Shown piece by piece: positions 9,666-18,811 of a stretch of 64,000 nucleotides of DNA. The first letter of the stretch is position 1; the number at the start of each line of letters is the position of its first letter. The notes beneath the pieces are model-generated. The model saw nothing but the letters and a program-made list of their open reading frames with translations, had not been told where the DNA came from and ran no database searches. The position numbers and the translations under genes were made by a program. Location of the stretch: the NCBI GenBank assembly GCA_964348095.1, contig CAYGBK010000060.1:1-64000 (forward strand). The letters run 5' to 3'. The stretch comes from WVXP01 sp964348095 (GTDB lineage Bacteria > Desulfobacterota > BSN033 > WVXP01).

Positions 9666-11093
9666 TTAGGAGTCCTCAAGACCCAACTCGCTCCACCGTC
9701 CTTTCACTTTTTCCAGAACGTCCCCATCAAGCTCTACCAGTTTTGGTTTCTTCTCCCACTCATACGGAGTTGTCGCGTCGATCAGTATTCTTGACACGAT
9801 TTTCCTGGCGTCTACTGGCAGGGATGGGTCCAGAGGAGTCGATCTTCCCTTTTTGATGATTTCTGTATCTTCAATCGGGTTGTATCTGACAGAAAGTGCC
9901 CAGAGCACGCCATCCAAGTCGTCAGCCCGAATGTCATCATCCACAATGATGGCGCCTTTCACGCCGTAATTCCCTGCGATGCTCGCGAAGGCTGCAAGCC
10001 CTGCCTGTCTTCCATGGCCTGGATAGCTTTGTTTGATAGAGATGACGACCCAAAACCGTCCCGACGCGGGAGGAAAATAAACGGATTGGATCCCTGGGAT
10101 TCCCATCTGTTTCAACTCGGTCCACATGGCAGCCGTCTTGGCAAGGGAGTGCATCATCGTATTCGCCGTGGGTGGTCGTCCGACAGCCGATCCCCAAAAA
10201 ATAGGGTTCGCCCTATGGAGAATTCTTTTCACCTCTATCCACGGTCTTTTCTCCTTCCCCTTGGAATAGTATCCAGGGTACTCTCCAAAAGGTCCCTCAT
10301 CTCTGAAACTGTTTGGATCTGTGTCTACGTAACCCTCAACGGCAATCTCAGCAAACGCAGGTATGGGAAGACCCGTCAATTCGCTCTCAATCACTTCAAC
10401 TGGGGCCTTCCGTAACGCGCCCGCGACGTCATATTCACCAGTGCCGTAGGAAAGGGACGTTCCGCCAAGAAGGAACAATCGGGGATCTCCTCCTATAACT
10501 GCGGCTGCAGGCATGGGTTCCTTCTTCTCCCTGTATTTCCTGAACGTAATGTCTGCATCTTTCCCCTGCAGAAACATGACCCCTAAACTCGTTCCGTCCA
10601 AAATCTGCATCCTGTAGGTACCGAGATTGACGAATCCCGTCTCTGGATCTTTAGTTATCAGGTAAACGGCCGTGCCAAAATACCTACCCCCATCCTCCGG
10701 AAACCAGTGGGGGGCTGGGAAAGCAGAGAGGTCTATATTCTTCTCTACCTTATTCTCCAGGATAGGACCGTCATCCACCTTTTCTGGCGGTATTGTTCCC
10801 TTCTCTGCGATCGTTGCCCATTCTTTCGCCATATCAAAAATCGTAAATTCCGTTGGCATCTCCAGGCTTATGGCAAGCCGTGTGGGATTCGTGAAGACTC
10901 CGGTCAATACTGGTATGCTGTGACCCTTGACATTTTCGAACAGAAGTGCCGGTCCCTTTTTCTGGTCGTTGATTTTTGCAATATGAGAGAGCTCTAGGTG
11001 GCAGTCGACCTCGGCTTTGACTCTTTTCAGCTCCCCCCTCTCCTCAGCGATTCTAACAAAATCCCGTAAGTCCCGTATCTCTGACCCCGGCAT
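9666..11093 (-). CDS. UbiD-family (de)carboxylase
   Basis: Prenylated-FMN-dependent decarboxylase/carboxylase, 475 aa. Family marks are the N-terminal LRDFVRIAEERGELKRV, the GTYRMQILDG segment, IGGDPRLFL, and the active-site stretch EGPFGEYPGYYS. The position usually holding metal-ligand His (GMHWQ...H in many members) reads GVMFLQGKDAD here, a possible departure. In phenol-degrading anaerobes UbiD-like subunits carboxylate phenylphosphate. Here the gene follows two phenylphosphate-synthase-like genes and a GAAAGGAG site precedes ATG, so a comparable carboxylation or the reverse decarboxylation of an aromatic acid is likely. No UbiX is present in the window. Confidence 0.9.
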   Translation of the reverse strand: MPGSEIRDLRDFVRIAEERGELKRVKAEVDCHLELSHIAKINDQKKGPALLFENVKGHSIPVLTGVFTNPTRLAISLEMPTEFTIFDMAKEWATIAEKGTIPPEKVDDGPILENKVEKNIDLSAFPAPHWFPEDGGRYFGTAVYLITKDPETGFVNLGTYRMQILDGTSLGVMFLQGKDADITFRKYREKKEPMPAAAVIGGDPRLFLLGGTSLSYGTGEYDVAGALRKAPVEVIESELTGLPIPAFAEIAVEGYVDTDPNSFRDEGPFGEYPGYYSKGKEKRPWIEVKRILHRANPIFWGSAVGRPPTANTMMHSLAKTAAMWTELKQMGIPGIQSVYFPPASGRFWVVISIKQSYPGHGRQAGLAAFASIAGNYGVKGAIIVDDDIRADDLDGVLWALSVRYNPIEDTEIIKKGRSTPLDPSLPVDARKIVSRILIDATTPYEWEKKPKLVELDGDVLEKVKGRWSELGLEDS

Positions 11094-11156
11094 TCCTCTT
11101 CTCCTTTCTATTGCTGATAGAATGATCCTCGTTGAATCCGATCCATCTCTGCCCTG

Positions 11157-12218
11157 TTATTCGACTTTTACCCCTTCTGTAACGAGGTCCACAATGCGAT
11201 CGATGGCACTCCCTTTTTGTGTAGAAACCTGTTTGTCTTTCTTCAGGGCCCAGGTCTTTTCAGGTCGTGTCTGAACCAACAAGAGGTTTTTGTCCTTGGG
11301 TAGGTCTCTGTCAATTGCCCATTCGATGTCCTGCGGTTCTCCGCCAAAATATTCCTCTACTTTGTCACCGAGAATGGCCACTCTCTTGATCTCTTCATCA
11401 CTGACGCAGAATGCCTCCCGACGTTCCTGGGGGACATCGACCTCTTTCGTTCCCCCTTTTTCCCGATCAAAAACAACTTCTTTAGTCTTGTCCCCCAACT
11501 TCTTTTCCTCGATCTCTAGGGTGATCCTGTTTACTTTGAACCAATCCGGTGTCGTTGTCCCCAAGGCAACACTCTCACCCAATCCCCAGTTCGCCTCAAT
11601 GACGGTTTTAGACCTGTCCTCGGTTATCGGGTTAATGGTAAACATGATGCCTGAGCAGCTCGAGTTCACCATCTTGAGTACTGCCACCCCGATAGGAGAC
11701 TCCTCGATTTTCATTCCCTTTTCCATCCTGCTAACCATCGCTCGTGCGGTAAAACTGCTGGCCCAGCAGTCAATGACCTTTCTCGTCACCTCATCAATCC
11801 CAGAAACGAAGAGATAGCTCTCGAACTGTCCTGGCATACTGATCGCTCCGCTCGAGCGAACTGCAACCTCAACGTTACCCGTCTCCGTCCTCTCACATAA
11901 CCCCTTGTAGAATCGGGTGATCTCCTTTGCCAACTCCTCTGGCATCTGTTTCCCGCAAATCATTTCGCGAACAGCCTTGCTCGTCTCCTCAATCTGGTCA
12001 GTCTGAGTCGCCCCAGGATTGGATCTCAAAAAATCGCTTATCTTTTGATGAATACCCGCCTGACGGGCAAAATACTCGTAGCTATCCGTCGAAATGGCAA
12101 ATCCCGGAGGCACTGGCATCCCATCCTGGATCATTTTCCCCAAATTGACGCACTTCCGACCAAAGGTAGTGAACTCTTCAAGGCTCAGATCTTCAAGCCA
12201 TCGCACCCAGCTTGCCAT
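11157..12218 (-). CDS. ppsB: Phenylphosphate-synthase-B-like protein (PPDK/PEP synthase N-terminal ATP-binding domain)
   Basis: ATP-grasp, nucleotide-binding half of a PEP-synthase-like enzyme as a separate 353-aa protein. It opens WLEDLSLEEFTTFGRKCVNLGKMIQDGMPVPPGFAIS, the classic PPDK_N start; VRSSGAISMPGQFES and MVNSSCSGIMFTINP are the nucleotide-site blocks, and LLLVQTRPEKTW closes the domain. The size (about 40 kDa) and its placement after a 70-kDa partner match the PpsB/PpsA pair of Thauera phenylphosphate synthase. AAAGGAGT lies four bases before ATG. It likely cleaves ATP and phosphorylates the partner His. Confidence 0.82.
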   Translation of the reverse strand: MASWVRWLEDLSLEEFTTFGRKCVNLGKMIQDGMPVPPGFAISTDSYEYFARQAGIHQKISDFLRSNPGATQTDQIEETSKAVREMICGKQMPEELAKEITRFYKGLCERTETGNVEVAVRSSGAISMPGQFESYLFVSGIDEVTRKVIDCWASSFTARAMVSRMEKGMKIEESPIGVAVLKMVNSSCSGIMFTINPITEDRSKTVIEANWGLGESVALGTTTPDWFKVNRITLEIEEKKLGDKTKEVVFDREKGGTKEVDVPQERREAFCVSDEEIKRVAILGDKVEEYFGGEPQDIEWAIDRDLPKDKNLLLVQTRPEKTWALKKDKQVSTQKGSAIDRIVDLVTEGVKVE

Positions 12219-12259
12219 ACTCCTTTGCCCTCCGAGCGAGGCTGATCGCTCCCTCTGGC

Positions 12260-14095
12260 TTACGACAAGATCTCAACAACTCCTCGCTCACCATCAACCC
12301 GAATGGAATCTCCGGTTTTGACGACGCTCGTCCCCGTCGCTGTGCCGACCACCGCCGGCAATTTGTATTCACGGGCGATGATTGCGGCATGGGCCATGCT
12401 GCCACCCAGATCAGTCACCACCGCCTGTATTTTAGAGAATACGGGTCCCCAACTCGGAGAGGTTGTCGGACATACCAGAATCTCTCCTTCTTCCACCTCA
12501 CCCAATCTGCTTATCTCCCTGATTACACGGGCTTTTCCCTCTCTGAGTCCTTTAGAGGCCGGGAACCCTTCCAGCTTTTTCGTCTTCGCAGGAGTGGCAC
12601 TCCAGGTCTTTAGCTTCTCAGAGGTAATGCCCCAATCCATTATCAGATATGGGTCCGTAATTTTCTCAGGGATCTTTCCCACGGCAGGCAGAGGGATCCA
12701 ATCCTTTAGCCGTTCGAGGATCTCGTCCCGATGGGTGACCATATCTATCAGGTAATGGGGCGCCCGAGCTTGGGTGCCCACAGCCCAGGACGTAACCAAC
12801 TCAAAGAGTGCTTGCCTGATTTCGTTGTGATGCAAACACATGATTTGTTCTCTGTCCTTCAAAAATCCGTTCTCCACAAAGAGATCCCCGATCTGTCTGA
12901 CCTTGTTCCAGAATATGACATGATGCCAGTGTTCTATGTAAAACACATGGTTTTCTAAAAAAGGGGCAACCGTCCGTCCCACGCCAAGGAGTTGATCAAA
13001 GGCTTCTTTGTCTTCCTGTGATGAGAGGAGTTTTCTGTAGCCGTCCGCTATTCTGTCTCGTTCTTCTTGCAGCTCCTCCAGGGGTCTCTCTATCTTCTCT
13101 CCTGCTTTCGCCTTCCTCATATAATCCACCAAACCTCGAAGGGGTAACCTAAGGTCATCGTTCCAAGACACATGTTTACGATAGAAATTACCCATCCCGA
13201 CTGAATAATTGAACCAGGGGTCTCGCACCTCCTCAAACTTTTGTATCCACTCATTCCCTCTGCCATCCTTTCGAAGATCCCCCAGTATCTGCTCAGGCGG
13301 TGTCCCCTTATCAAAGAGCTCTTCGATTCTCTTATCTAACTTCAGTTCCAATGCGAGCCTGGCAAGATTCTTCAACTCTTCATCGGGCTTGAGTATGTCG
13401 ATTTCCAACCCGGCAATCATCCGTGATACCGTCAATTCATCGATTTCAGGAAAAGCCTTTTTGGAGAAATCCATAAAGGTGAGATAGGCTGCATACCCGA
13501 TATTTGCCATCTCCGAGTGGTACTGCCAGGCCTTAAACATGTTTTCAATCAACCGGCCATATTTCTCAATCAAATTAAAGCCAGAAGATACTCCGATGCC
13601 ATCATACACAATATTCTCGTCATCGAATTCCGGTAGACTCTTGATCTCTATGCCCTTGAGTTCATCTATGAGCGCAATGACCTTACGCTTCCAGTTCCGG
13701 TACAGCACTTCCCAATTGTCATAGTAGTAACGGATCTGCTCCTCATATATTGATTTCCTTTTCTCGATGCGTTCTGCGTCAGAAATGATATTCCCACTGA
13801 TGTAGACGTAACCGTTGATGACTCGGTGGTCTATTCCCAGTGCAGATGGAGCAGGAAATAGACGGGTGTTAAATTGAGAAACGGCAATCTGCCAGCACTC
13901 GGGAAGGATCAAATCAAAAGGCGCCATTGGTTCCGGATGATGGAGAACATCGGCTACCCATAATTTGCTCTCTTCGAAAGCCCTTCTGTCCTCACTGAAC
14001 AGATAGTAACTCGGATACATCTTTTCCCAGCCCTCGCATCCCTTTGGGGTCTTGACCTCAAAAGGACTTATGAATCCTGTCGGTTGAGCAGTCAT
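12260..14095 (-). CDS. ppsA: Phenylphosphate-synthase-A-like protein (PEP-utilising mobile domain)
   Basis: A 611-aa protein ending in the swivelling phosphohistidine domain of PEP synthases: TDLGGSMAHAAIIAREYKLP contains the His that carries the phosphoryl group, close to residue 575. The N-terminal part (WEKMYPSYYLFSEDRRAFE, ALGIDHRVINGYVYIS) resembles the PpsA subunit of phenylphosphate synthase rather than a PEP-binding barrel. Length about 70 kDa agrees with that subunit. The gene begins after GGGAGGAATTAAGGG and is 41 bases ahead of ppsB. A CBS-domain third subunit (PpsC) is not seen nearby. The phosphate acceptor is unknown; a hydroxylated ring is the natural inference. Confidence 0.82.
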   Translation of the reverse strand: MTAQPTGFISPFEVKTPKGCEGWEKMYPSYYLFSEDRRAFEESKLWVADVLHHPEPMAPFDLILPECWQIAVSQFNTRLFPAPSALGIDHRVINGYVYISGNIISDAERIEKRKSIYEEQIRYYYDNWEVLYRNWKRKVIALIDELKGIEIKSLPEFDDENIVYDGIGVSSGFNLIEKYGRLIENMFKAWQYHSEMANIGYAAYLTFMDFSKKAFPEIDELTVSRMIAGLEIDILKPDEELKNLARLALELKLDKRIEELFDKGTPPEQILGDLRKDGRGNEWIQKFEEVRDPWFNYSVGMGNFYRKHVSWNDDLRLPLRGLVDYMRKAKAGEKIERPLEELQEERDRIADGYRKLLSSQEDKEAFDQLLGVGRTVAPFLENHVFYIEHWHHVIFWNKVRQIGDLFVENGFLKDREQIMCLHHNEIRQALFELVTSWAVGTQARAPHYLIDMVTHRDEILERLKDWIPLPAVGKIPEKITDPYLIMDWGITSEKLKTWSATPAKTKKLEGFPASKGLREGKARVIREISRLGEVEEGEILVCPTTSPSWGPVFSKIQAVVTDLGGSMAHAAIIAREYKLPAVVGTATGTSVVKTGDSIRVDGERGVVEILS

Positions 14096-14326
14096 CCCTT
14101 AATTCCTCCCATTATTGTATTCTCACAACACCTGAGCAGGGCCACCTGCTCGTCCCTCCCGCCTTCAGTCTTAGGTATCCTAGCCCCGAACCGTGCCAAA
14201 TCTCTGTGCGAGAACCTGCCTGGAATTGTTGTTCCTTGCTCAACCCCTAGATCTCCACCTTCACGGTATCGACGTTGGAGACGGAGAATCCCCTTTCGCG
14301 CTCATCAAGCCCACGCTGCCACTCGA

Positions 14327-14803
14327 TCAACCAGCGCCCTTTCTTCTCTTCAACTCAGCCGCCTTCAAGACAGACTCGATGATTTGTTCGAATCCCGTAC
14401 ATCTGCACAGATTCCCTTCGATCGCTTCTTTGACGTCCTCTAAGGTTGGATCGGGCTTTTCATCGAGCAACGCTTTGGTCACCAGAATCATTCCGGGCGT
14501 ACAGAATCCGCATTGAAATCCATAATTCTCCAGAAATGCCTCCTGAATAACACCTAACTCCCCAGGCCTAGCCAGTCCGTCAAGAGTGGTAACTTCAGCA
14601 TTGTCTGTCTGAGCGGCCAAAACGAGACATGACCTCACCGGTTTTCCATTGAACAGAACTGTGCACGCTCCGCATTCACCCCCATCGCACCCTTTTTTGA
14701 CCGTCGTGATATTTATCGTGTTTCGAAGGAAGTCGAGCAAGGTGATGTGAGGGGCCACCTCCTCGTCTACAACCTGTTCATTCAACGTAAATCTCACCCG
14801 CAT
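14327..14803 (-). CDS. Molybdenum hydroxylase, 2Fe-2S subunit (copy 2)
   Basis: CoxS-class subunit, 158 aa. First cluster: GCDGGECGACTVLFNG plus SCLVLA. Second cluster: CGFCTPGMILVTKALL and IEGNLCRCTGFEQII. The gene overlaps the FAD-subunit gene by ten bases, showing tight coupling. It is the third gene of copy 2, in the order Moco, FAD, 2Fe-2S, and is followed by a 223-base gap before ppsA. Confidence 0.92.
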   Translation of the reverse strand: MRVRFTLNEQVVDEEVAPHITLLDFLRNTINITTVKKGCDGGECGACTVLFNGKPVRSCLVLAAQTDNAEVTTLDGLARPGELGVIQEAFLENYGFQCGFCTPGMILVTKALLDEKPDPTLEDVKEAIEGNLCRCTGFEQIIESVLKAAELKRRKGAG

Positions 14804-15678
14804 TTTCCATCTCCTATCGCCAGTTTATTGAGGATCCGTTTTGTGAGTACGTATGCCATCTCTCTTCTGTACTCCGCAGAAGCCCTCACGTCGGTTATCG
14901 GGCTCAACTCCCCTTTGACCAGTTGTGCGGCCTTCTCAATTTCCTCTTGGTTAACCTCGACCCCTTTCAGTCTCTCCTCTACCCTCCCGCTCCTCATGGG
15001 AGTCGGGGCCACCGCGCCAAGAGCAACCCGCACATCTTTGAATTTGCCATTCTCTATCGTCACAAAACCAGCAACGGAGACTATCGACAACGTGAAACCC
15101 TTCCTCCTGCCGAGTTTCATAAAGGTTGAACGTCCCTCCTCACATGGGATGATCAACTCTGTCAGGACCTCGTCGGCCTTTCTCGCCGTCTGCCCCGGAC
15201 CGAGGAAAAACTCGGAGAGTGCGACCTTCCTGTCACCATTCGGGCCCCGAAGTTTAGCCCATGCATTTAGGACAAGGAGTGCTGGCGCTGTATCGGCGGC
15301 AGGGGATGCGTTGCAGAGGTTCCCTCCGATACTGGCTCTGTTTCGGATTGGATTGGCAGCCAAAAGGGCAATCGCTTCAGCAAGAACAGGGGCTTTTCCC
15401 CGAATCGTCGCCGAGTCCTTGATATCATTTAACCGTGTCAAAGCCCCGATATGAATATGACGTCCCCGTGACTCCACGAAAGACAGTTCAGTCACCCTGT
15501 TCAGATCGACGACGACAGCAGGCCAGACCGTCCGCTTTTTCATGTTGAGTAGCAAGTCTGTTCCGCCGGCCAACAGTTTTGATTCATCTTTATGCTCTCC
15601 GAGCAGAGAAACCACATCATCCAGCGAAGTGGGCGCAAAATAACCGAATCTCGGTAATGGTCTAATCTCACCTTCCAT
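14794..15678 (-). CDS. Molybdenum hydroxylase, FAD subunit (copy 2)
   Basis: CoxM-class FAD subunit, 294 aa. FAD motifs are AGGTDLLLNMKKR and ASIGGNLCNASPAADTAPALLV; the C-terminal domain has VALGAVAPTPMRSGRVEE. No Fe-S insertion is present. It overlaps the large-subunit gene by 11 bases and the 2Fe-2S gene by 10 bases, so the three are translated as a coupled unit. It is clearly diverged from copy 1, so this is not a recent duplication. Confidence 0.92.
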   Translation of the reverse strand: MEGEIRPLPRFGYFAPTSLDDVVSLLGEHKDESKLLAGGTDLLLNMKKRTVWPAVVVDLNRVTELSFVESRGRHIHIGALTRLNDIKDSATIRGKAPVLAEAIALLAANPIRNRASIGGNLCNASPAADTAPALLVLNAWAKLRGPNGDRKVALSEFFLGPGQTARKADEVLTELIIPCEEGRSTFMKLGRRKGFTLSIVSVAGFVTIENGKFKDVRVALGAVAPTPMRSGRVEERLKGVEVNQEEIEKAAQLVKGELSPITDVRASAEYRREMAYVLTKRILNKLAIGDGKCG

Positions 15679-17998
15679 CGGCCTTCTTCTCCATTATGGC
15701 AAAAAAGATCTTTTCTGCATTCAGAGGCAGATCAGAAAATCTGATCCCTATGGCATCAGAGACCGCATTTGCAATGGCTATGGGTGTCGCGATGAGAGCG
15801 ATTTCCCCGACGCCCTTTGCACCAAACCCGGAGTATTTGTACTCGTCCTCCACGCAAACGAGATCCGCGATCTCTGGTTTGTCTTTGATCGTTGGGATGA
15901 CGTAATCCGTAAAAGAATGATTAATAATCTCCCCTTTTTCCCTTACAATAGACTCGGTCAGGCTGTATCCCAGACCCAACATACTGCACCCGTATACCTG
16001 ACCCCGGACAAGGTCTGGTTGCACGATCTTACCAGCAGAAACACCCGGATACAGTTTCAACACATCGACCTGCCCAGTCTCAACATCGACCTCCACCTCA
16101 GCCACTGTAGCCCCAAAGGTGTACGCTGCATACGGATCCCCCTGACCAGTCTCAGGATCGGGATAGCCTCGCCGGGCCAAAATGAAACCATAGTCGGCCG
16201 GAGGAACACCCCTTTGGTACATTTCGGTCGCCAGGTTCCGAAAAGAGGTTTTTCGTGAAGCGTCCTTGGCGTCGTAAACGACACCACCGTCGATGACAAC
16301 GTCGTTTGCCTTGCAGCCCAGGATCTCACCTGCCAGAGCATTTAACTTCTGTCTCAGCTTCAAGGCCGCGTCCACGGCCGCTGTTCCCCCAATGAAAGTA
16401 CCTCTTTGAGCATGCGTTTCGCCGCTGTCGGTTATCCGGCTCGTGTCATTCAAATCGACCTTGACCCATTCATACGGGATACCCAGGATTTCCGCCACCA
16501 TCACAGCATGAGACGTAATAGATCCCTGCCCAATCTCAACAATGCCGGTACCGTAGGTGACGCTGCCGTCAGGATTGAGGATGACCGATGCCCCAGCCCA
16601 ATCCTGTTTATATCCAGTGGTCCCACACCCGTGCCAACTACAGCCAATGCCGATACCCCGCCTTTTGGTAGATTCACGAGCTTCTGCCTTTCTCGCCTTT
16701 TTCGCAACCCAATCCGCCTTTCTTGCGACCTGTTGAATCAGTTTTTTTATTCCAACGGAATGGTCTAACAGCTGATTCGTACCCGTCCGTGATCCTGGCA
16801 CAAGCGCGTTCTTCAGCCGGAATTCAATCGGATCTATATCCAACTCGTGCGCCAGCGAGTCCATCTGCGACTCTGCGGCAAAGAGCATCTGTGGATTGCC
16901 AAAACCGTTGAGCGCTCCTCCGGGGGAGTTATTCGTATAGACGCACGTCCCCGTGACCTTGCAATTAGGAACCTCATAGACCCCAGTCGCATGATAGGCA
17001 GCTCGCTTCATTAGGTTAACTGCATGCGCCGCATAGCCGCCACAGTCAACGGTATAGTCCACCTCGATCGCCTTGACCTTGCCATCCTTTGTCACTCCGG
17101 ATTTGTATTTGATCTCAAAGGGACACCTCTTGAAGCGAAGGGCAAAAGAATCATATCTCGTGAAAACCACCATCGCGGGTCGTCCGGTCTTGCTGGCTGC
17201 CACGGCCGCAAGACTGGAAATGATGGGACCATAGGTGTCTTTACCACCAAATCCTCCGCCAATATACGGAGTGACTATTCTGACTTCCGACTCCGGTCTC
17301 CCCAGAACACGGGCCACGGCCCTCCGGGTTCTGAAAGGATTCTGATTCGTGCTTATTACAGTCATCCCGCGCCGTTCCTCGGGAATGGCCACTGCCGCTT
17401 CGGGTTCGATGTAGGCATGGTCCTGAGATCCGGCCCGATAGGTCCGTTCAAGAATGACATCACACTCTTGAAAGGCCTTTTCCACGTCGCCTTTGCGCAC
17501 TTCTACATCTCCTGGCGACTTTCCCTCATGGATCTGAAACTCACCGTCAAGGGCCTCTTTCATTTGGAAAACAGCGGGCAGCGGCTCGTATTCTACCGTT
17601 AGGGCATCCACTCCGGCCCATGCCGATTCTTCATCATGGGCCACCACTAGGGCCACGACATCTCCCACATACCTGGCCTTGTCAGGGGTAATCAGGGGTT
17701 GATCATCGACATAGTATCCGCACTGATTCTCGCCGGGCACGTCCTCGCCGGTTATCACCATCTCCACGCCCGGAACACCAAGTGCCGACTCTCTGTCAAT
17801 TCTCTTTATCAGGGCGTGAGGATGTGGACTCGTGACAGGTCGGACCACCAACGCGTTTTTGACAATCAGATCGGCCGTATATTTTGCAAGGCCGCTCACC
17901 TTGTCATAACCGTCGATTCTCCTGACGTTTTTCCCTACGACTTTGTAATCTTTTCCCCCCAATAGCTTCCTAACTTCTTTCAAATAATTTCGATGCAT
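15668..17998 (-). CDS. Molybdenum hydroxylase, large molybdopterin-binding subunit (copy 2)
   Basis: Moco subunit of a second xanthine-dehydrogenase-family enzyme, 776 aa. The a/b hammerhead starts at GLAKYTADLIV; GGGFGGKDTYGP and the C-terminal GAKGVGEIALIATP with catalytic Glu are intact. The GAFRGFG-equivalent reads GALNGFGNPQ: GFG is kept but the usual Arg is Asn, the reverse of copy 1. A GGGAGTAGGA site precedes ATG 17998. It is the first enzyme gene after DUF2848. The substrate is unknown; changes at the substrate-side Arg suggest it is not a xanthine oxidiser (inference). Confidence 0.9.
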   Translation of the reverse strand: MHRNYLKEVRKLLGGKDYKVVGKNVRRIDGYDKVSGLAKYTADLIVKNALVVRPVTSPHPHALIKRIDRESALGVPGVEMVITGEDVPGENQCGYYVDDQPLITPDKARYVGDVVALVVAHDEESAWAGVDALTVEYEPLPAVFQMKEALDGEFQIHEGKSPGDVEVRKGDVEKAFQECDVILERTYRAGSQDHAYIEPEAAVAIPEERRGMTVISTNQNPFRTRRAVARVLGRPESEVRIVTPYIGGGFGGKDTYGPIISSLAAVAASKTGRPAMVVFTRYDSFALRFKRCPFEIKYKSGVTKDGKVKAIEVDYTVDCGGYAAHAVNLMKRAAYHATGVYEVPNCKVTGTCVYTNNSPGGALNGFGNPQMLFAAESQMDSLAHELDIDPIEFRLKNALVPGSRTGTNQLLDHSVGIKKLIQQVARKADWVAKKARKAEARESTKRRGIGIGCSWHGCGTTGYKQDWAGASVILNPDGSVTYGTGIVEIGQGSITSHAVMVAEILGIPYEWVKVDLNDTSRITDSGETHAQRGTFIGGTAAVDAALKLRQKLNALAGEILGCKANDVVIDGGVVYDAKDASRKTSFRNLATEMYQRGVPPADYGFILARRGYPDPETGQGDPYAAYTFGATVAEVEVDVETGQVDVLKLYPGVSAGKIVQPDLVRGQVYGCSMLGLGYSLTESIVREKGEIINHSFTDYVIPTIKDKPEIADLVCVEDEYKYSGFGAKGVGEIALIATPIAIANAVSDAIGIRFSDLPLNAEKIFFAIMEKKADGR

Positions 17999-18115
17999 TC
18001 CTACTCCCTTGGTGAAAAGGCCTTTCTCGTGCCATCAACCAATGGGCCGTTTCTTCAGAAATCGCTATCTTGGATCAGCAACGCAGACTGTCTGGGTTCC
18101 TCCTCAAGGGAACTA

Positions 18116-18811
18116 TCACTTTACGTAATCAAGGAGCCTGACCTTATACGTACACCACAATGAGTCTGTGGTGGCCGGATTATGGAGCTCAACCTCGAAT
18201 CCCTCTCCGACAATCATCTCCCCGCCGAGAGCAGCAAGAGTTCCCGAATAGATGACCATATTGTCCAGGTCTCCATCCCCGACTTTACCTTTCACAAATG
18301 AGAGGAGATCCTCCGGGCTTAAGATCTCAGAGAGTTTTCCCTCCTGGTAGAGTACCTTCTCTCCATCTTTCTCCACCCAACTTCTCAGGTCTAGACTGTC
18401 CCATACGCCCTTAACCTCTTCATAAGGCCAGACAACAGGAGAAACAACATTTGGAGCCATCTGTTTGGCCTTTATGATGCTGTCTTTTTCCAGTTTCCGG
18501 TCCGTATGATCGCTTCCTGCTCCCACATAGATCTGACCTTTCTGCAGCAGAAGAACAAATTCTGCCTCTCCAGAATTGGATTCTTCAACCACCTCTACTA
18601 TACCGCCAGTCATGATCAGATAAGGCGCGACTGGATAAAGAGTGGGCACTTCGCTCGGAGCGGGGATACCTTCCTTTCTCAGTTCTTCGATATGTTTCTT
18701 GACTGCCACCTGGTCTCTCCCAACAAAACCGGCATTGACCATCCGTTTTACTGAAAAGGCAAGCTCCTGCGTTTCACCTTTGGTTTTCACTGTCAAATTC
18801 AATGCTTTCAT
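18116..18811 (-). CDS. DUF2848 protein (fumarylacetoacetase-like fold)
   Basis: A 231-aa member of DUF2848, recognised by VNAGFVGRDQVAVKKHIEEL, PTLYPVAPYL, YVGAGSDHTDRKLE, and KAKQMAPNVVSPVVWPYEEV. The family is thought to share the fumarylacetoacetate-hydrolase fold, but its reaction is not established. ATG 18811 is chosen because CCAGGAG stands eleven bases ahead; an in-frame start at 18856 is possible. It overlaps the end of the regulator gene by 38 bases, so the two are probably co-transcribed. A C-C bond or ring-opening hydrolase for the pathway is a plausible guess. Confidence 0.85.
   Translation of the reverse strand: MKALNLTVKTKGETQELAFSVKRMVNAGFVGRDQVAVKKHIEELRKEGIPAPSEVPTLYPVAPYLIMTGGIVEVVEESNSGEAEFVLLLQKGQIYVGAGSDHTDRKLEKDSIIKAKQMAPNVVSPVVWPYEEVKGVWDSLDLRSWVEKDGEKVLYQEGKLSEILSPEDLLSFVKGKVGDGDLDNMVIYSGTLAALGGEMIVGEGFEVELHNPATTDSLWCTYKVRLLDYVK

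Noticed and set aside
14381..14405. TTCGAATCCC, like a tRNA T-arm
   Set aside because: It lies inside the 2Fe-2S subunit gene in a conserved coding motif (LCRCTGFEQII on the minus strand) and no acceptor or anticodon stem fits around it.
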